DNA of 64,000 nucleotides, from contig ML213505.1 in the NCBI GenBank assembly GCA_004369045.1, positions 1-64,000 on the forward strand, read 5' to 3'. Source of the stretch: Heliocybe sulcata (Eukaryota > Basidiomycota > Agaricomycetes > Gloeophyllales > Gloeophyllaceae). Both the position numbers and the translations under genes were made by a program. Numbering within the stretch: the stretch's first letter is position 1; the number at the start of each line of letters is the position of its first letter. The notes beneath the pieces were generated by a model that was given only the letters and a program-made list of their open reading frames with translations, was not told the origin of the DNA and ran no database searches. Positions 48,501 through 59,729 of the stretch are shown here, in pieces.

Positions 48501-50309
48501 TGGAGGTAGTGCATTGTCTGCTGAGATATGGATATGGTAGGAATTGATTATTCATTTTAGGTCCACCATGCCAGTCTTTCAGTGGGGCTAACTATAACAA
48601 AGTGTGTGTTCTGACTGAATTCCTTATCTATCTCTCTCACACTCTAGCAATCTTTAGAGGCCAAATGATCCCAGGTCTGTCATAGCGCAGTTGTTTTTTG
48701 ATTGTCACTGATACTGACAAGCTTCTTGCAGGTCTGCCTTGATTGCCAACTTCATGGCATGGGTCGACTACTATAAGCCAATGTACTTTCTCATTGAGAA
48801 TGTTGTTGGTATTCTCAGCCATAGGCTCAAGGCCGAGAAGGTCAACAACAGGATCACCGGTGGTATTGAGATGGGTATGGTGAAGTTTATCATGCGAGCT
48901 GCCACAAGCTTAGGGTATGGATTAGTTGGACTTTACTGTCGGCACATTCTAATGATTGTTTAGGTACCAGGTTCACTGCAAGGTTCTGCAAGCAGCACAA
49001 TATGGCTCGCCTCAGGGCCGGGAGAGGGTCATATTCCTGGGGTCCAGAGGGCTGATACCCTTACCAGAGTTTCCTCTTCCAACTCACTGCTTCCCCAAGA
49101 GAGTCATGCAGAGAAAAACTGTGACTGGTAATCCCATAACAGGAGTGGACCGTCATCCAGATCAGCCCAACATCCGATCTGCTCCATTTCCACAGGTGAC
49201 AATCAATGATGCCATTGGTGACCTGGTAAGTAAAATATTCTTACATCCGGGGGACCTTGACACTGATATCACCCTTATCCACTAGCCTTCATTTGACTGG
49301 TATGACGTCCAGAACTCTGCCGAGAAGGTCACTAACCTTCAAGTCCAGGATCAACCCGGCCCAGATACGTAAGCCTGGTCCGGATGAGATGGCTCAGGTA
49401 GAGGCGAGATTTGTGCAAGGTATAGCACAGTGCCTCGCACACGATGCCTCCCATGGAGAGTATTCCGGGTTCCCTAGTGCCGTGCACTATGCCTCAAAAG
49501 CTATGAATGACTATCAGTACTGGATGCGGGGAGCAGGGAAGGCGGAGAAAGTCCAGGGACACTACACCAGGCTTTTTACGCCTGCAGTGGTGGAGAGGTA
49601 TGCAGTGCTCATCTGTCTAGCGGGAGAGAAGTTGAGGATACATCACAGAGTTGTCAATATTCCCTTGCGTGCCGATGCAGACCACGAAGGTACGTAATCC
49701 CAGTCTCCTCATGGGCTAAGAGATCCATAGCCATGCTGCAGATCTTCCCGACTGTCTTAAGGGCACGAAGACAATGCAGTCCGGCGATGCAAAGAAGCTC
49801 AAGGGTAAGTAAATAGGCCTGCACGGTCTGCCAAGCTGCTCGCTGAACCATTCCGTCACCAGGGTTGTACAGCCGGCTGAATGGGAATGGGCATTTCGCT
49901 ACCGCACTGACAACGGTATCACCAACAGCGAAGCCAGGTGGCAAAGTCCTACACCCGTCCGTAAGTTCCAGACATATCAACAGCATAGTCCTCGGACCCG
50001 TACACTAACCGCTCTCGTCATCAGCAAAAGCGTATCCTCACAGTACGAGAATGCGCTCGAGGCCAGGGCTTCCCAGACGACTATGTCTTCAAGACCAATG
50101 GGAAGACCGGAACCGCGAAGGTGGAGGATGTGAGTTGCTCCGTATAATGCAATATCCTGGCCGCTAACCGGGCTTTACGTGTGCAGCAACTTCGACAGAT
50201 CGGCAACGCAGTACCCGTGCCACTGGCGCGGGCTCTTGGGAAGGTGATTGGAAACTCAATGCTACAAGTCTGGGCGGAACACGAGCGGGAAGGCAGTCCA
50301 CAGGTCTGA
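45508..50309 (+). CDS. DNMT1-type DNA (cytosine-5) methyltransferase
   Basis: Twenty-one exons join with consistent phase to 1,230 residues; the smallest are 14 and 17 nt. The start is MASDSKTRRRR, with a basic nuclear signal (SARKKAKGS). Domains: an RFD-type targeting domain (HSYSVGQPAYE...IPVRLLSEF...RYGASG...AYAWYILEIPS, residues about 70-330); two BAH domains (VTYSVDDIVAVIPGG; KQDFIYLFPS...GRCYVIHADLL) at about 435-720; and a full catalytic domain with ELFSGAGGLSVGL (motif I, near 748), IYGGPPCQSFSGANYNK (motif IV, Cys nucleophile), LIENVVG (VI), QGRERV (VIII), and RQIGNAVPVPLA (X). It methylates CpG, probably as a maintenance enzyme at replication forks. Exons 3-14 are strikingly poor in CpG. 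Confidence 0.95.
46381..48660. other. CpG-depleted core of the DNA methyltransferase gene
   Basis: Counting by eye, this 2,280-bp stretch holds about 12 CpG, and three 300-bp blocks (47161-47460, 48061-48360, 48361-48660) hold none. A 300-bp block of neighbouring MCM7 (43801-44100) holds about 28. TG and CA are frequent. Both exons and introns are affected, while the first about 500 bp and the last about 1 kb of the gene look normal. Confidence 0.85.
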
Positions 50310-50407
50310 TACGCAATACAGAAGGGAACTTAGAAGAAGCATACATCGATAGAACTTCTGTGCTTACTCAAAAATAGCTCCAAGCCTTAGAATTATACAC
50401 CAGCCAG

Positions 50408-51026
50408 TCACAGCCCGTCCTTCGCCAATATCTCCCTCACACGGGCTACTTTGCCCTCATTGCCTGTACCCGGTACGATATCTCTATCAACTCGCGTACC
50501 AATGCGTATGTCGGTCGCTATACGAGGAGCGCCCTTGGCATGAACGGCAGCGTGGCAGTCACCGATAGCTTTGGTTACGGCCGACCAAGGTCCTTCTACA
50601 ATCAGAGAGATATTTAGCATCGTACACCATGTGGTATCACAGGACACACCTAGGTTTGTGCCATAGCCACTAGAGAAGGTATCGTTCAAAACAACATCGA
50701 ACTTCGGAATCAGATAGCTTACTGCATCTGGAAGGGTATTGAACGAAAGGCTGTCGCTGCATCGACCGAACGCACGCACCTTAAACTGGAGGCCGCTCTT
50801 CTCCAGAATTCGTTGACATTCAGCTATATAATGGGCAACCTACCGATCATTATTGTCTCAGTACTCAGTGTCGGCATGATCGGAATGCGTTCGAACATAC
50901 GGATGATTCTCCGGTGCCCATCGGTATGAGACAGAAGTCTGACGACAATTGAATATTAAGTAGCCGCCCACTGGGATAGAAGTTATACATACCAGCGACC
51001 GCATACAGCTCGTTGCCCTCGGCCAT
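50408..51026 (-). CDS. ECM15: Ecm15/UPF0045 (MTH1187-type) protein
   Basis: About five short exons encode roughly 118 residues. Start MAEGNELYAVA, then DFCLIPMGTGESS, VAHYIAECQRILEKSGLQFK, a small exon giving GYGTNL, and finally EGPWSAVTKAIGDCHAAVHAKGAPRIATDIRIGTRVDRD. These match the UPF0045 family of tetrameric ferredoxin-fold proteins, some of which bind thiamine-like ligands; yeast Ecm15 is the reference. The exact role is unknown. It converges with the methyltransferase gene (99 bp between stops) and diverges from the EH-domain gene. Confidence 0.82.
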
Positions 51027-51144
51027 CGTTATAACCCCTTGTACTATCTCGTAGAAGTAAGGCGGCAGGGTTGGGTGGTGGCAGAGAAGTTGCCTCCGCC
51101 ACCGAGCGCGTGCGAGCCACTACGTACTTCCTCCTCCCACCACC

Positions 51145-52871
51145 ATGGCCCCATCGACAGCTCTTCAGTCTAGGATCAACGCCTTTGAGTCATTCGGAGG
51201 CCCTTCTTCTGCATCTTCTGGCAAACCTCCACAGAAAGCTCGAGCCCGTTCGCCGTCCAATCTACTCGATAAACCGATCTCGCCGACAGCGACGACGATC
51301 CCACCCATTACACCCTCCCGAACTCCCAAGCCTGCCGGTGCATCTCCTTCTCCATCTCCGCCGAATTTGGGCAGGAAGACCTCGTTGATTGACTTGAAAG
51401 ACTGGGTGGTGGATGATGGGCCTGTACAGGGAGAGAAGAGGCTCGCGAACGGCGGCGCAGCGACGAGGACACAAGCAATCGGACTTGGGTGGCCGTCGAG
51501 TCGAGACGTCTCTAGTCCTCCTCCACGGTCTAGTACTGCACCCCTCATCAATTTTGAATCCCATTCTCCTCCCCGCGCAAAGCCCCAAGCGCCGCCTCTG
51601 CCGCCGAGGAAGCCGTCGAAGCCGTCACTCAGACCTACCGCGTCTGCGCCAGTTTCACCGCCCTCAACTGCGCATATCCAGTCAAAGGACTCCTTGACTG
51701 TCGACGCTCCTTACCCTCCTCTGTCGAAGCTCGATGTTGCTGCTCTGAGCCCGGTGCGGAAAGGTCAAGGCCACGTTCCTGCGTCGTCTGTCTCATCATT
51801 CCATTCGATTTCGCTCTCCTCTGATGGCGGAACTGATGGAGTTGGGACGCCAACATCTGTCTCGGAATTCGTACATACGTATCCTATGGACCGAGACCAC
51901 GATACGGACACAAACAGCCTCGATGGCTCGTACGAGAATGTGTCCGCCGCGACATCCCTCGCCAACAGTCCCGTCGTATCTATAACTCATGATTGGGAAC
52001 TCAGCAACAAACGCGCTGTCCCAGAACCTCCTAAGCTGCCTCGTAGACCCGTCAGACCGCCCTCCTCCCCTATATCCTCGCCTCCCAGCATCCATTCACC
52101 CCTTCCCACTTCACCCCGCCTCACTCCAACACAATCGACTTCTTCAGCGATGGGTCGGCGTGCTCCTCCTCCCCCACCTCCAATCCGCTCTCGTCCGCCA
52201 TCGTCACGTACCTCCATTGCCTCGTTCTCCGACCGTTCCTCTATCTTGAGCAACGCGACATCTACCTCTCGGACTAGCGTAAGCACGTTCGGTTCTATAC
52301 AGAACAAGCTTCTCCGTCCCACTCCAGTGCCGATAGCAGCCCGTCGTAGGTACGAAAAGGTATTCAGCGCCAATGTGCTGCAGTCACGCAAGCAGAGACT
52401 CGGTGTGCCGCAGAACAGGAAGAACCGTTCTGCAGCGGGGTGGCGAGGGCTATCGGTAGATCTAATCATAAGCCCAGAGCCAGAGACACCGACGACTCCT
52501 ATGCCCTCGAAAGAGAAGAGTGCAGATGAGGATGAAGAGGTGGGACCAGAAGAGAGGCTCAACGGGCATGTCGTAAGGAGGATCTGGCTTTGCTCAAAGT
52601 TGGACAAGCAGAAGTTACGAGACTTGTGGTATGTCCCCGCATATTACATCGTTTTTGGTATCCAGTCCATGACCTATTGGGTTTGCGTAGGAGTGAATGC
52701 GACCCGAACGGCACGGGTGGCCTTGACCGTGAAGCCTTCGTAAAAGGTATGTGGCGCATAGATGAAGAGCTCCGGCGAGCCCAGTTGCTGCGCCAAACTT
52801 CTTCGTCGGGGGCATCCAATCGATCACGTTTAACACCAAGACGCATGAATTCTCGACCTATTTTGCGCTAG
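51145..52871 (+). CDS. Irs4/Tax4-like EH-domain protein
   Basis: Two exons (51145-52628, 52691-52871) join in phase to 554 residues. The first 430 residues are Pro/Ser-rich and disordered, with SH3-like ligands (APPLPPRKPSKP, RRAPPPPPPIRSRPP). The C-terminus is an EH domain: LNGHVVRRIWLCSKLDKQKLRDLWSECDPNGTGGLDREAFVKGMWRIDEELRR, with an EF-hand-like loop DPNGTGGLD. This layout fits Irs4/Tax4, which in yeast activates the Inp51 phosphoinositide phosphatase and affects autophagy and cell-wall signalling. The tail is basic. The intron falls inside the EH domain at the Trp codon. Confidence 0.85.
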
Positions 52872-53208
52872 GCTCTGTTGGGAAGCTTTGGCTACCTTGC
52901 CATTGCGCTCTTTACGCTTGGACATTGCAATGTTCTTACATACCCCTTCATTCGCTTGGCTTTGGATACCCCTTACACTAGGACAACGAAGATAGAGTAT
53001 TGCTTGGTCTATTAATCCATGTATTCATCACCTACGTACGGAAGCCACGCATTTTTACGAAGCTCAATATGCTCAATGGTGGCTTCGTGACATACAGGGA
53101 GCGTAACGCGCCTTTGTGCCCAGTGCCGGGAGCACTCTCCCATTTCCCGATAGAGCATATCGAAATGAAGATGTGGTCGATGGAGTCCATCAGGCTTGCA
53201 CATAATGT
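52872..53208. other. Spacer between Irs4-like gene and HYPK
   Basis: Convergent 3' regions. No gene or RNA seen. Tail-to-tail spacing is about 340 bp. Confidence 0.5.
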
Positions 53209-53580
53209 CTATGGTGTTATCATCGCTTTAATCGTTTTCATCAAGTCCCCGCCGTTCTCTTGCAGGGTCTTTTCTGCCTGTGCCCGAGGAATCTCGAACT
53301 CGTTCATCTATACAATTGTCAGACCCTCAGCCAAAATGTGTCTCGGGAGTACTTACGATTAGGTCGATATCTTCCTTCTTGCAGGCCACTTTGGGTGTGT
53401 CTTTCGATTTCTGGGCTGGCTTTTCAAAGAGCCCGCTCCGGAACGCTTCCTCCATCTTGCCTTTGGAGTATGCGTAGCCATCTTGGTACTGGGGCGTGAG
53501 GTCGTATGTCAGAGGTGAAAAGGCGCGAAAGGCGCTTAGATGCATACGTTAACGATGACTTCAGGCTCAGGTCGCGACAT
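53209..53580 (-). CDS. HYPK-like UBA protein (NatA regulator)
   Basis: Three small exons (53580-53548, 53488-53357, 53307-53209) join in phase to 87 residues. The C-terminal part, CKKEDIDLIMNEFEIPRAQAEKTLQENGGDLMKTIKAMITP, is the HYPK/NAC-type UBA fold. The upstream helix (KGKMEEAFRSGLF) fits the segment that contacts the NatA catalytic subunit. HYPK binds and restrains the N-terminal acetyltransferase NatA at the ribosome. The fungal form is shorter than the human 129-residue protein, as expected. It is too short and split to show as one open frame. Confidence 0.82.
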
Positions 53581-53905
53581 GTCGTCTTGTGTCCTTAAGG
53601 GGAGACTGTCAATTCACAATGAAGCTTGCGTCAGTAACTGGGTAGCCTAGGGCACATTTCTACAATTACCTTCTGAGTTCTACAGGTGAAGCCCGTATGG
53701 TGTTGCAGTCCAAGTAGAGTAGTGACCGGCGCTGATCGGATGCCTTCGGACACGAAATCGCATCCCCACGCGCACCATCGGAGCCATGAAGAAGCAACGG
53801 AACTGGATGAATGACGGTACACAAAGTTCTGTTATATATTACAACATGCGGTGGTATAGTAGCCTGCCTCTCGATACAGCATTAGAAGAGACGAGATCCA
53901 TCGAC
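53581..53905. other. HYPK promoter and POT1 3' region
   Basis: No separate gene seen. Small plus- and minus-strand frames here have no family features. Confidence 0.5.
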
Positions 53906-56900
53906 CTAATTACCGTCCGCCTGACTAATATTCATGATCGCATAAGCCCGCTCGCCGCCTTCACCCACAGGCCAACTGTAGATGGTGCAATGGACAAAGG
54001 GACTGTCCGGTGTGAGCTCTATGTTCTTCTCGATATTTTCGTGGACTTCTAGAAGGTTGCCGAAGAAAGGTTTGAGACGGGCTTTCAGGTCATCCAGGAC
54101 ACTGTCATCTTCGTAAGGATCAGCGGGCTGGAAATCCCGCAACACCGAAAACTGCATGCAACCAATGTTAGGCAGACATCCAGACAGGCAGAAATGCGTG
54201 GCACATACGTCAGGATCGCACGCCGATACTTCCAACATAGAACCATATATATCTGCCAAGCGAAAGAAAAGCCGCAGGAAGCACGACACGGTGTCATCAT
54301 CGTCATCGCAGTTCATACACCCTTTCATCTTCTTAGAAAGACTAAAGATTTGTGAGAGCATGGATGCCTGGATAGGGAAACCACCTACTTCTTGTTGCAT
54401 CGCGTGCATCGCAAGAACAGGCATTCGTCGAGCGCGAGCGGGTAGAAATCGGCAATCCGAGCGAAGACCATGAATTTCCTCGGACACCCTGCACTCGTCT
54501 TGACCTCTTCCAAAGTAGAATACCCCTCCGGCAGCGGAAGCGAGGGCCGCGAAACTAGGGGCACTGCAGCTACCTCACCGGCGCTATCATCCTTTCTTTG
54601 CTCAACCGGCGGATTAGCTAAGAGGTCTTGTTCACGGTTCCGCCAATCATTCTTACGCCTGTCAAGCAGTCAGCGCTTATGTCAGCTTCAGCCATGGGAT
54701 TCTCGCCTTATAAGTTCCTGCAGTAGAGGGTCGGAACTACCAGCGTGCATTTTGAAGATATGCTTGCCTTCACCTCCGAGACGACCCTCATAGTGACCGT
54801 CAAAAGAGCGCTTCGCTTGAAGGCTCCGGATTTTACAAAAGCAGCCGGGGATCAGCTTTTCGGCCATTACAGCTTGTGCATTGTACAGACGGATGGTGAG
54901 GACGGCATCTTCTAGGCCCCTGGACCATTGGGCATCCTGCCGAGGAATCGAGCTGTTTGAGGTGTAATCAGTCACATAGAGATATGATACGTGCTGCTCC
55001 GGGAGATGAACTGCGTGGAGAACCTGCCAAGGCATAACATCATGCACCCATGAGGAATAGAGTAACGCCCTCTTCCTACCTCGACAGTGCAGTCCATAAA
55101 CCTATCTCGTTGGATTTCCTTGATCGTAAGATGTTCGAACCCCGGATTGGGATCTTGCTTGTCTTCATATTCTTGCTTCCTCCTATAGAACACGTCACGC
55201 GAAGCGACCAGTACGGTTTACAGAACAACGTACGCAAGAAGAGCCTGCAGATTCGCGTTGTTTTGGCCAGCTTCTTCCTCTGGGACTAGTTTGACGCATT
55301 TCAAATCGTTCGCTTTCGCTTCGTAGTATCCGCTCCTGCCGACCCGGAATTTCACGTTACCAAGCGCGTAATATTCTCCGGCCTGCATACTCTCGCATAG
55401 TTCCTTCGCCGCGTCCCACGCTTCGATTTGGAGGACATAGTCTGCGAATTCGGGACGACACCAAGAAGTATCAAGAGGCATAGGAAACTTATTCTTCGTG
55501 TAATCAGTAACCCAGAGACTGAGAGGACGGCCAGCCTCGCTGGGATAAACATGTGTTACCTGGATGGGGTGGCGAAGTAAATCTGTTGAGATCTCGAAAC
55601 ACAAATAATAATTCACTTACTTCCACTGTGCAGTTGAAGTACCCAGCAGGGGGCATATCGGGCGTACAATCGGAAATCAACCTATGTTGCTTTCCCCCTC
55701 CCATAGAGTAGCGCGGCACCATCGAAACCTGTTGTATAAATCCCATTCGCTTCCGCTTCTCCTTCTCCATCGCCTGCCACCAGTCTGCCAATTGGATACA
55801 ATACTCCAGCTCGTCTTGTTGCATATCCCAGAAAGGGCTGAAGGGCGCGCCGAAGCCGCCGCCAAGGGCCATCACCCTTGGAGCCTCGCCGAGGTCGCCA
55901 TGATGCCATTCACCGATGGACGGAGAGTATATGGCCCAACGCAGTTTGTCGAAGTAGCCAATTCCCATAGAGCTCTCTTGCCAAATAGACCGCTATAAAT
56001 TTTGCAACGCATGCGGGAGTTACTTCAATGAACGAGGGTGTGAATGAGCAAATATACCTTGACTTTTCTCAGGAGAAGTACATCGCCCTGGCGTGGTCGG
56101 GGCAGCCATTCTTGGTAAAGCTTACTGAAACAGTTGATCTTGAAACCGTCCTTATCGCCGAAGCCATATCCGCTGTCGAGATCTGCATTCGATGGATCAA
56201 GGACAGTGATGCAAGCCATCCAATCTATGTCCATGGTCAGTAAAAAACAACGACTGGTCTGCAATGCCATGCAATCTACCTCCCGTCCTCTTTACCTCGG
56301 GTGCCGAGGCTGAGGTGACTACGCCGATAGTACAGAACTCCCAGTATTGATGCGCATCTGATAGAGGTATGTAGTAGTCCTATTCAACCACCGTCAGAAT
56401 GACGTATTTCAGTCCCATAAACATGACTTGCATCCTTTAATAACGTACAGTAGAAGTCCTCACGCCCGCTTGCATAGTTAAAGCAGGATCCTCAAGCTTC
56501 GCTGATACGCCGTCCTCCGAAGCTGGGGCTTCCGGGTGGAAAGGAGTGCCTCCCGGCTCTTCAGTTTTGAAGTTATGGGTAGCAGAGGCTTGCCGAATTT
56601 CCTCTGATTCCATTGCTTGCTCTACAGGATTCCCTACTGCAATATCCGGAGTCACCGGTGATACAAGATTCTCCGTCGCCTGCAGGACTTGACGCTGTTG
56701 TTTCTCTTTCTTCAAACGAGCGCGCCTTGCTTTCTTTGACTCATTTTCAGTGTCTATTTCTTCAGATGAGACCTCTGCTGTGGCTGATTCAGGCGCCATG
56801 TTGGTGAGAGACGGTCCGACACGAGATGAATCCAACTCTAGGCGGTGCTGGGGAACATATCGGACTTCGTCCGTGTCAGCAGCGGCAGGCTGAGCAATAG

Positions 56901-57676
56901 GAAGAGAGACAGTATTTGCGGATGCGCCGTCGGTCTCAGATTTGGCTAAGAGGTCGCCGATGGGAATAGCAGCAGCCTGACCTTTCAACTCCGGCGCATT
57001 GTCCAACCCCTGACATTCCGTAGGATCCAATTTCTCATCTTCTTCTGGTACGACGTTCAACGGAGCTGCTCCCTTGATCGGTTGCCTAGCAGCACTCTCG
57101 CGCCGAGTAGAAGGAGTAGAGTACCAATCATCGGGGTCTATCATCCTACGCGAAGGGGAGGGGCACCCCTCTTGACATAGCTTCTCTTCAGCTGAAAATA
57201 TCCAGCAGGTGATGAGTGAAGATCAGGTCTACAGACTTTATGAGCTTACATGTCCAGAGATTTACAACTATTCCCTTGTCCTCTACTTTCTTGCTTCTTG
57301 AAACGTACTTGAAGGCAATCCCATCGTCATAGACCAAAGAAAGCGTTCCGGCGGACTTAGACTCCGCAATTTTGACGCCCTTCAAGCTGACTTGGAGGAC
57401 GTCCCCAATGTCGAAGCCGAAGGAATCCCACTGTTCGGCGCATCTTCCACGCAGTTCTATCTCGGCACTGCGACCGTGTCCACTGAGCCTCACGCGTTTA
57501 ATTGCAGCCCACCTCATCAATACTTTTCCCTGGATATATTCTCGAATGTCCGCATCTGCACTTCCCGCCACGACATCCGACGTATTGATTAAGTTTGAAG
57601 GACAGAAAAGCTCCAGGTCGGCGGCATCAGAGGAGTAAGTCGTTCGAGGCTTCTTCAATGGCCTTTCTTCATTCAT
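53906..57676 (-). CDS. POT1: Protection of telomeres protein 1, with extra N-terminal domain
   Basis: One minus-strand gene from MNEERPLKKPRTTY (57676) to a stop at 53906. In order: an N-terminal OB-like region (REYIQGKVLMRWAAIKRVRLSGHG...FGFDIGDVLQVSLKGVKI) ending NLW; a long acidic/basic linker with KKARRARLKKEKQQR; the POT1 OB1 domain (YIPLSDAHQYWEFCTIGVVTSASAPE...WMACITVLDPS...QGDVLLLRKVK); OB2 and following parts (VTHVYPSEAGRPLSLWVTDYT; VSYLYVTDYTSNS); and a C-terminal domain with two Cys pairs, RCTRC and GCMNC, as in the zinc-bearing third OB of POT1. It binds single-stranded telomeric DNA in the nucleus. The N-terminal exon joins in phase across a 57-nt intron. Confidence 0.88.
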
Positions 57677-57757
57677 ACTTCGTCCGAACTGAACAGTCGT
57701 GGCCAGAGAAGCGCAGATGGACGTGGCGGCGAAATGCAAGCGGCAGCGGCGTCGAAG

Positions 57758-57795
57758 ACGCGTCTTGAAACTGGCGCACGTGACAGCTGACGCGT
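57758..57795. promoter_or_regulatory. Pair of MCB boxes upstream of POT1
   Basis: ACGCGT at 57758-57763 and 57790-57795, 82-119 bp before the POT1 ATG. The next gene upstream reads the same way, so the pair belongs to POT1. Confidence 0.5.
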
Positions 57796-57929
57796 AAATA
57801 GGTGGTGATCATGAAGGCGTGTGGCATATACAATTTATGAACGACAAATATGCGCTAGTGATACAAAGATACAACAAATGCTATGAGCTTGCTAGGATTA
57901 CACTGACTATCCTTGAGGGAGAACGTCGA

Positions 57930-59611
57930 TTAGTATTTCAAAGTCTCGACGATAGCATCCATAATGCGCAGAGCATCTGGAATATAGAATTTCTCGTACT
58001 GCAGAGGAACAGGGGTGCTAAACAACGAGGTGTCAATAAAGAGCATACGGGTGTCATGGCACGACACAACTCACTCCCACCCAGTAATCCTTCTCACCGG
58101 GGCCTCCAGCTTCAAGAAACACTTCTTCTGCACTGTCGCCGCAATCTCTGCCCCCACTCCGGCAGTCAGACCGGCCTCGTGCACAATAACGAGACGGCCG
58201 GTCCGGATAACACTCTCTACAACCGCCTCCACGTCCCACGGCAGGATCGTGCGGAGGTCGATGAGTTCAATCTTCGCGTTCCGAAGAGACTCGGGCACGT
58301 GCTTGTCCAGACCAGGCGGAGGAGAAGCGAGCATGTGCAAGGCAGTTTCGCAGTGGTAGAGGGGCGTACCCCACGTCAAGAGCGTCAGGTCAGAGCCGCG
58401 GACGAGTGTGTCGGCGCGGCCGACGGGGAGCTCGAAGTCGTCTATTGGGACTTGCTCGACTTGTACGGGTTAGTATTCAGTACACGGGCTAACCATCGAT
58501 CATAGACTTACCAGCTGAGCGATAGAGAATCTTCGGCTCCATGAATATGACCGGGTTAGGATCCCGTATAGACGCAAGTAATAAACCCTTGGCTTGAATA
58601 GGCGAGCGAGGGATGACAACCTGGGCCACATCAACACCCAAGTACCCATGACTCCGATGTCGCCTACCTTCAGACCAGGGGCTCCCATGAAGAATCCCTC
58701 AGGGCTCTGTGAGTGGTACAGGCCACCATGCCCCACGGACATCGTCGGACAGCGGATGGTCAGTCCTCCAACATTATACTGGCCGCCGGATCTGTACCGG
58801 AACTTGGCGGCTTCGTTGACGATCTAACGAGAGAAATCAGCGCTGCCACAGGGCTAGAGCCAGATTTTTCTTTCCCTAACCTGGTCGAATGCGGGGTATA
58901 TGTAGTCAGCAAATTGGATTTCGACTATAGGCGTGTGTCCCATGGCCGCAATACCGATACCGAAGCCTACGATACCCTGTTCACTGAGTGGTGTGTTGAA
59001 GACTCTTTCACGGCCTGGGGAACCTCCATGAGCTCCGTCGCAGATTTTATTCTGGAGTGACGTACCAAACTCCTCAGCTAGTCCCTGACGTCTCCAGCAG
59101 AAATGTCTGAGGGCCAATCACGTCGGTTCATAGGTCTCACAACGCTCACCATTGTGCATCTGAAGACACCACCAAAGGCAACATCCTCGCCGAATATTAC
59201 CGCAGTGTCGTCCTTCATTAGGGCAAGGCTTATATGCGATGAGCTCTGCATCCCTTCCATAGCAATTATCTGCACGACGTACCTGAGGGCATCCCGTATT
59301 GATTGGTATGTATTCATCTTGCGAGTCTCTCGACCGCCTACTATGGTTCTAACTGGGCCCGAGTTATCCTCGTCTGCCCATCTGATCCCTGGTGTACGCA
59401 AGGCTTCGTCTCTCGTAGGTCTCAGTAGCTTGGACGTCGCCACTGAGGGCAGATGCCCGGCCGCCTCAGGTGTAGCGGTCGACTGCCATCGTCGAAGAAA
59501 GCGGAGTCTAGGCTATGAGAAGCAGTTAGCTATAGAGTGCGAGAGATGCGGAGTGCTTCTGACCTTAAGAGCTACTGCACGCCGTGCGCAATGCGGGGTA
59601 AAGCAGGACAT
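57930..59611 (-). CDS. Branched-chain 2-oxoacid dehydrogenase E1 subunit beta, mitochondrial
   Basis: Multi-exon gene, start [16 protein letters not shown] (59611) continuing [12 protein letters not shown], an Arg-rich mitochondrial targeting peptide. Then [117 protein letters not shown], and the end [20 protein letters not shown]. This matches BCKDHB rather than pyruvate dehydrogenase E1 beta, especially the GVFRCT and [13 protein letters not shown] segments. With the alpha subunit and ThDP it decarboxylates the 2-oxoacids from Val, Leu and Ile. It diverges from the WD40 gene (118 bp). Confidence 0.93.
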
Positions 59612-59729
59612 GGCCGTAAATAGTGTAACCCCGAAGTCGAAATATGAGCTAGGAACCCGGTCTGCGATCACCCGACAAGCGCTGAGCTAACGCTGACCAT
59701 TGCTGCCACTGTCGGCGTCGCACACGTCT

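Noticed and set aside
49286-49400. Second apparent break in the methyltransferase near 49.37 kb
   Set aside because: Splicing 49300-49348 gives PSFDWINPAQIRKPG, which fits the family, so no break is needed.
59640-59700. tRNA-like sequence on the minus strand (TTAGCTCAGCGCTT and GGGTTCC)
   Set aside because: Box B does not match, the acceptor ends do not pair and no anticodon stem forms.
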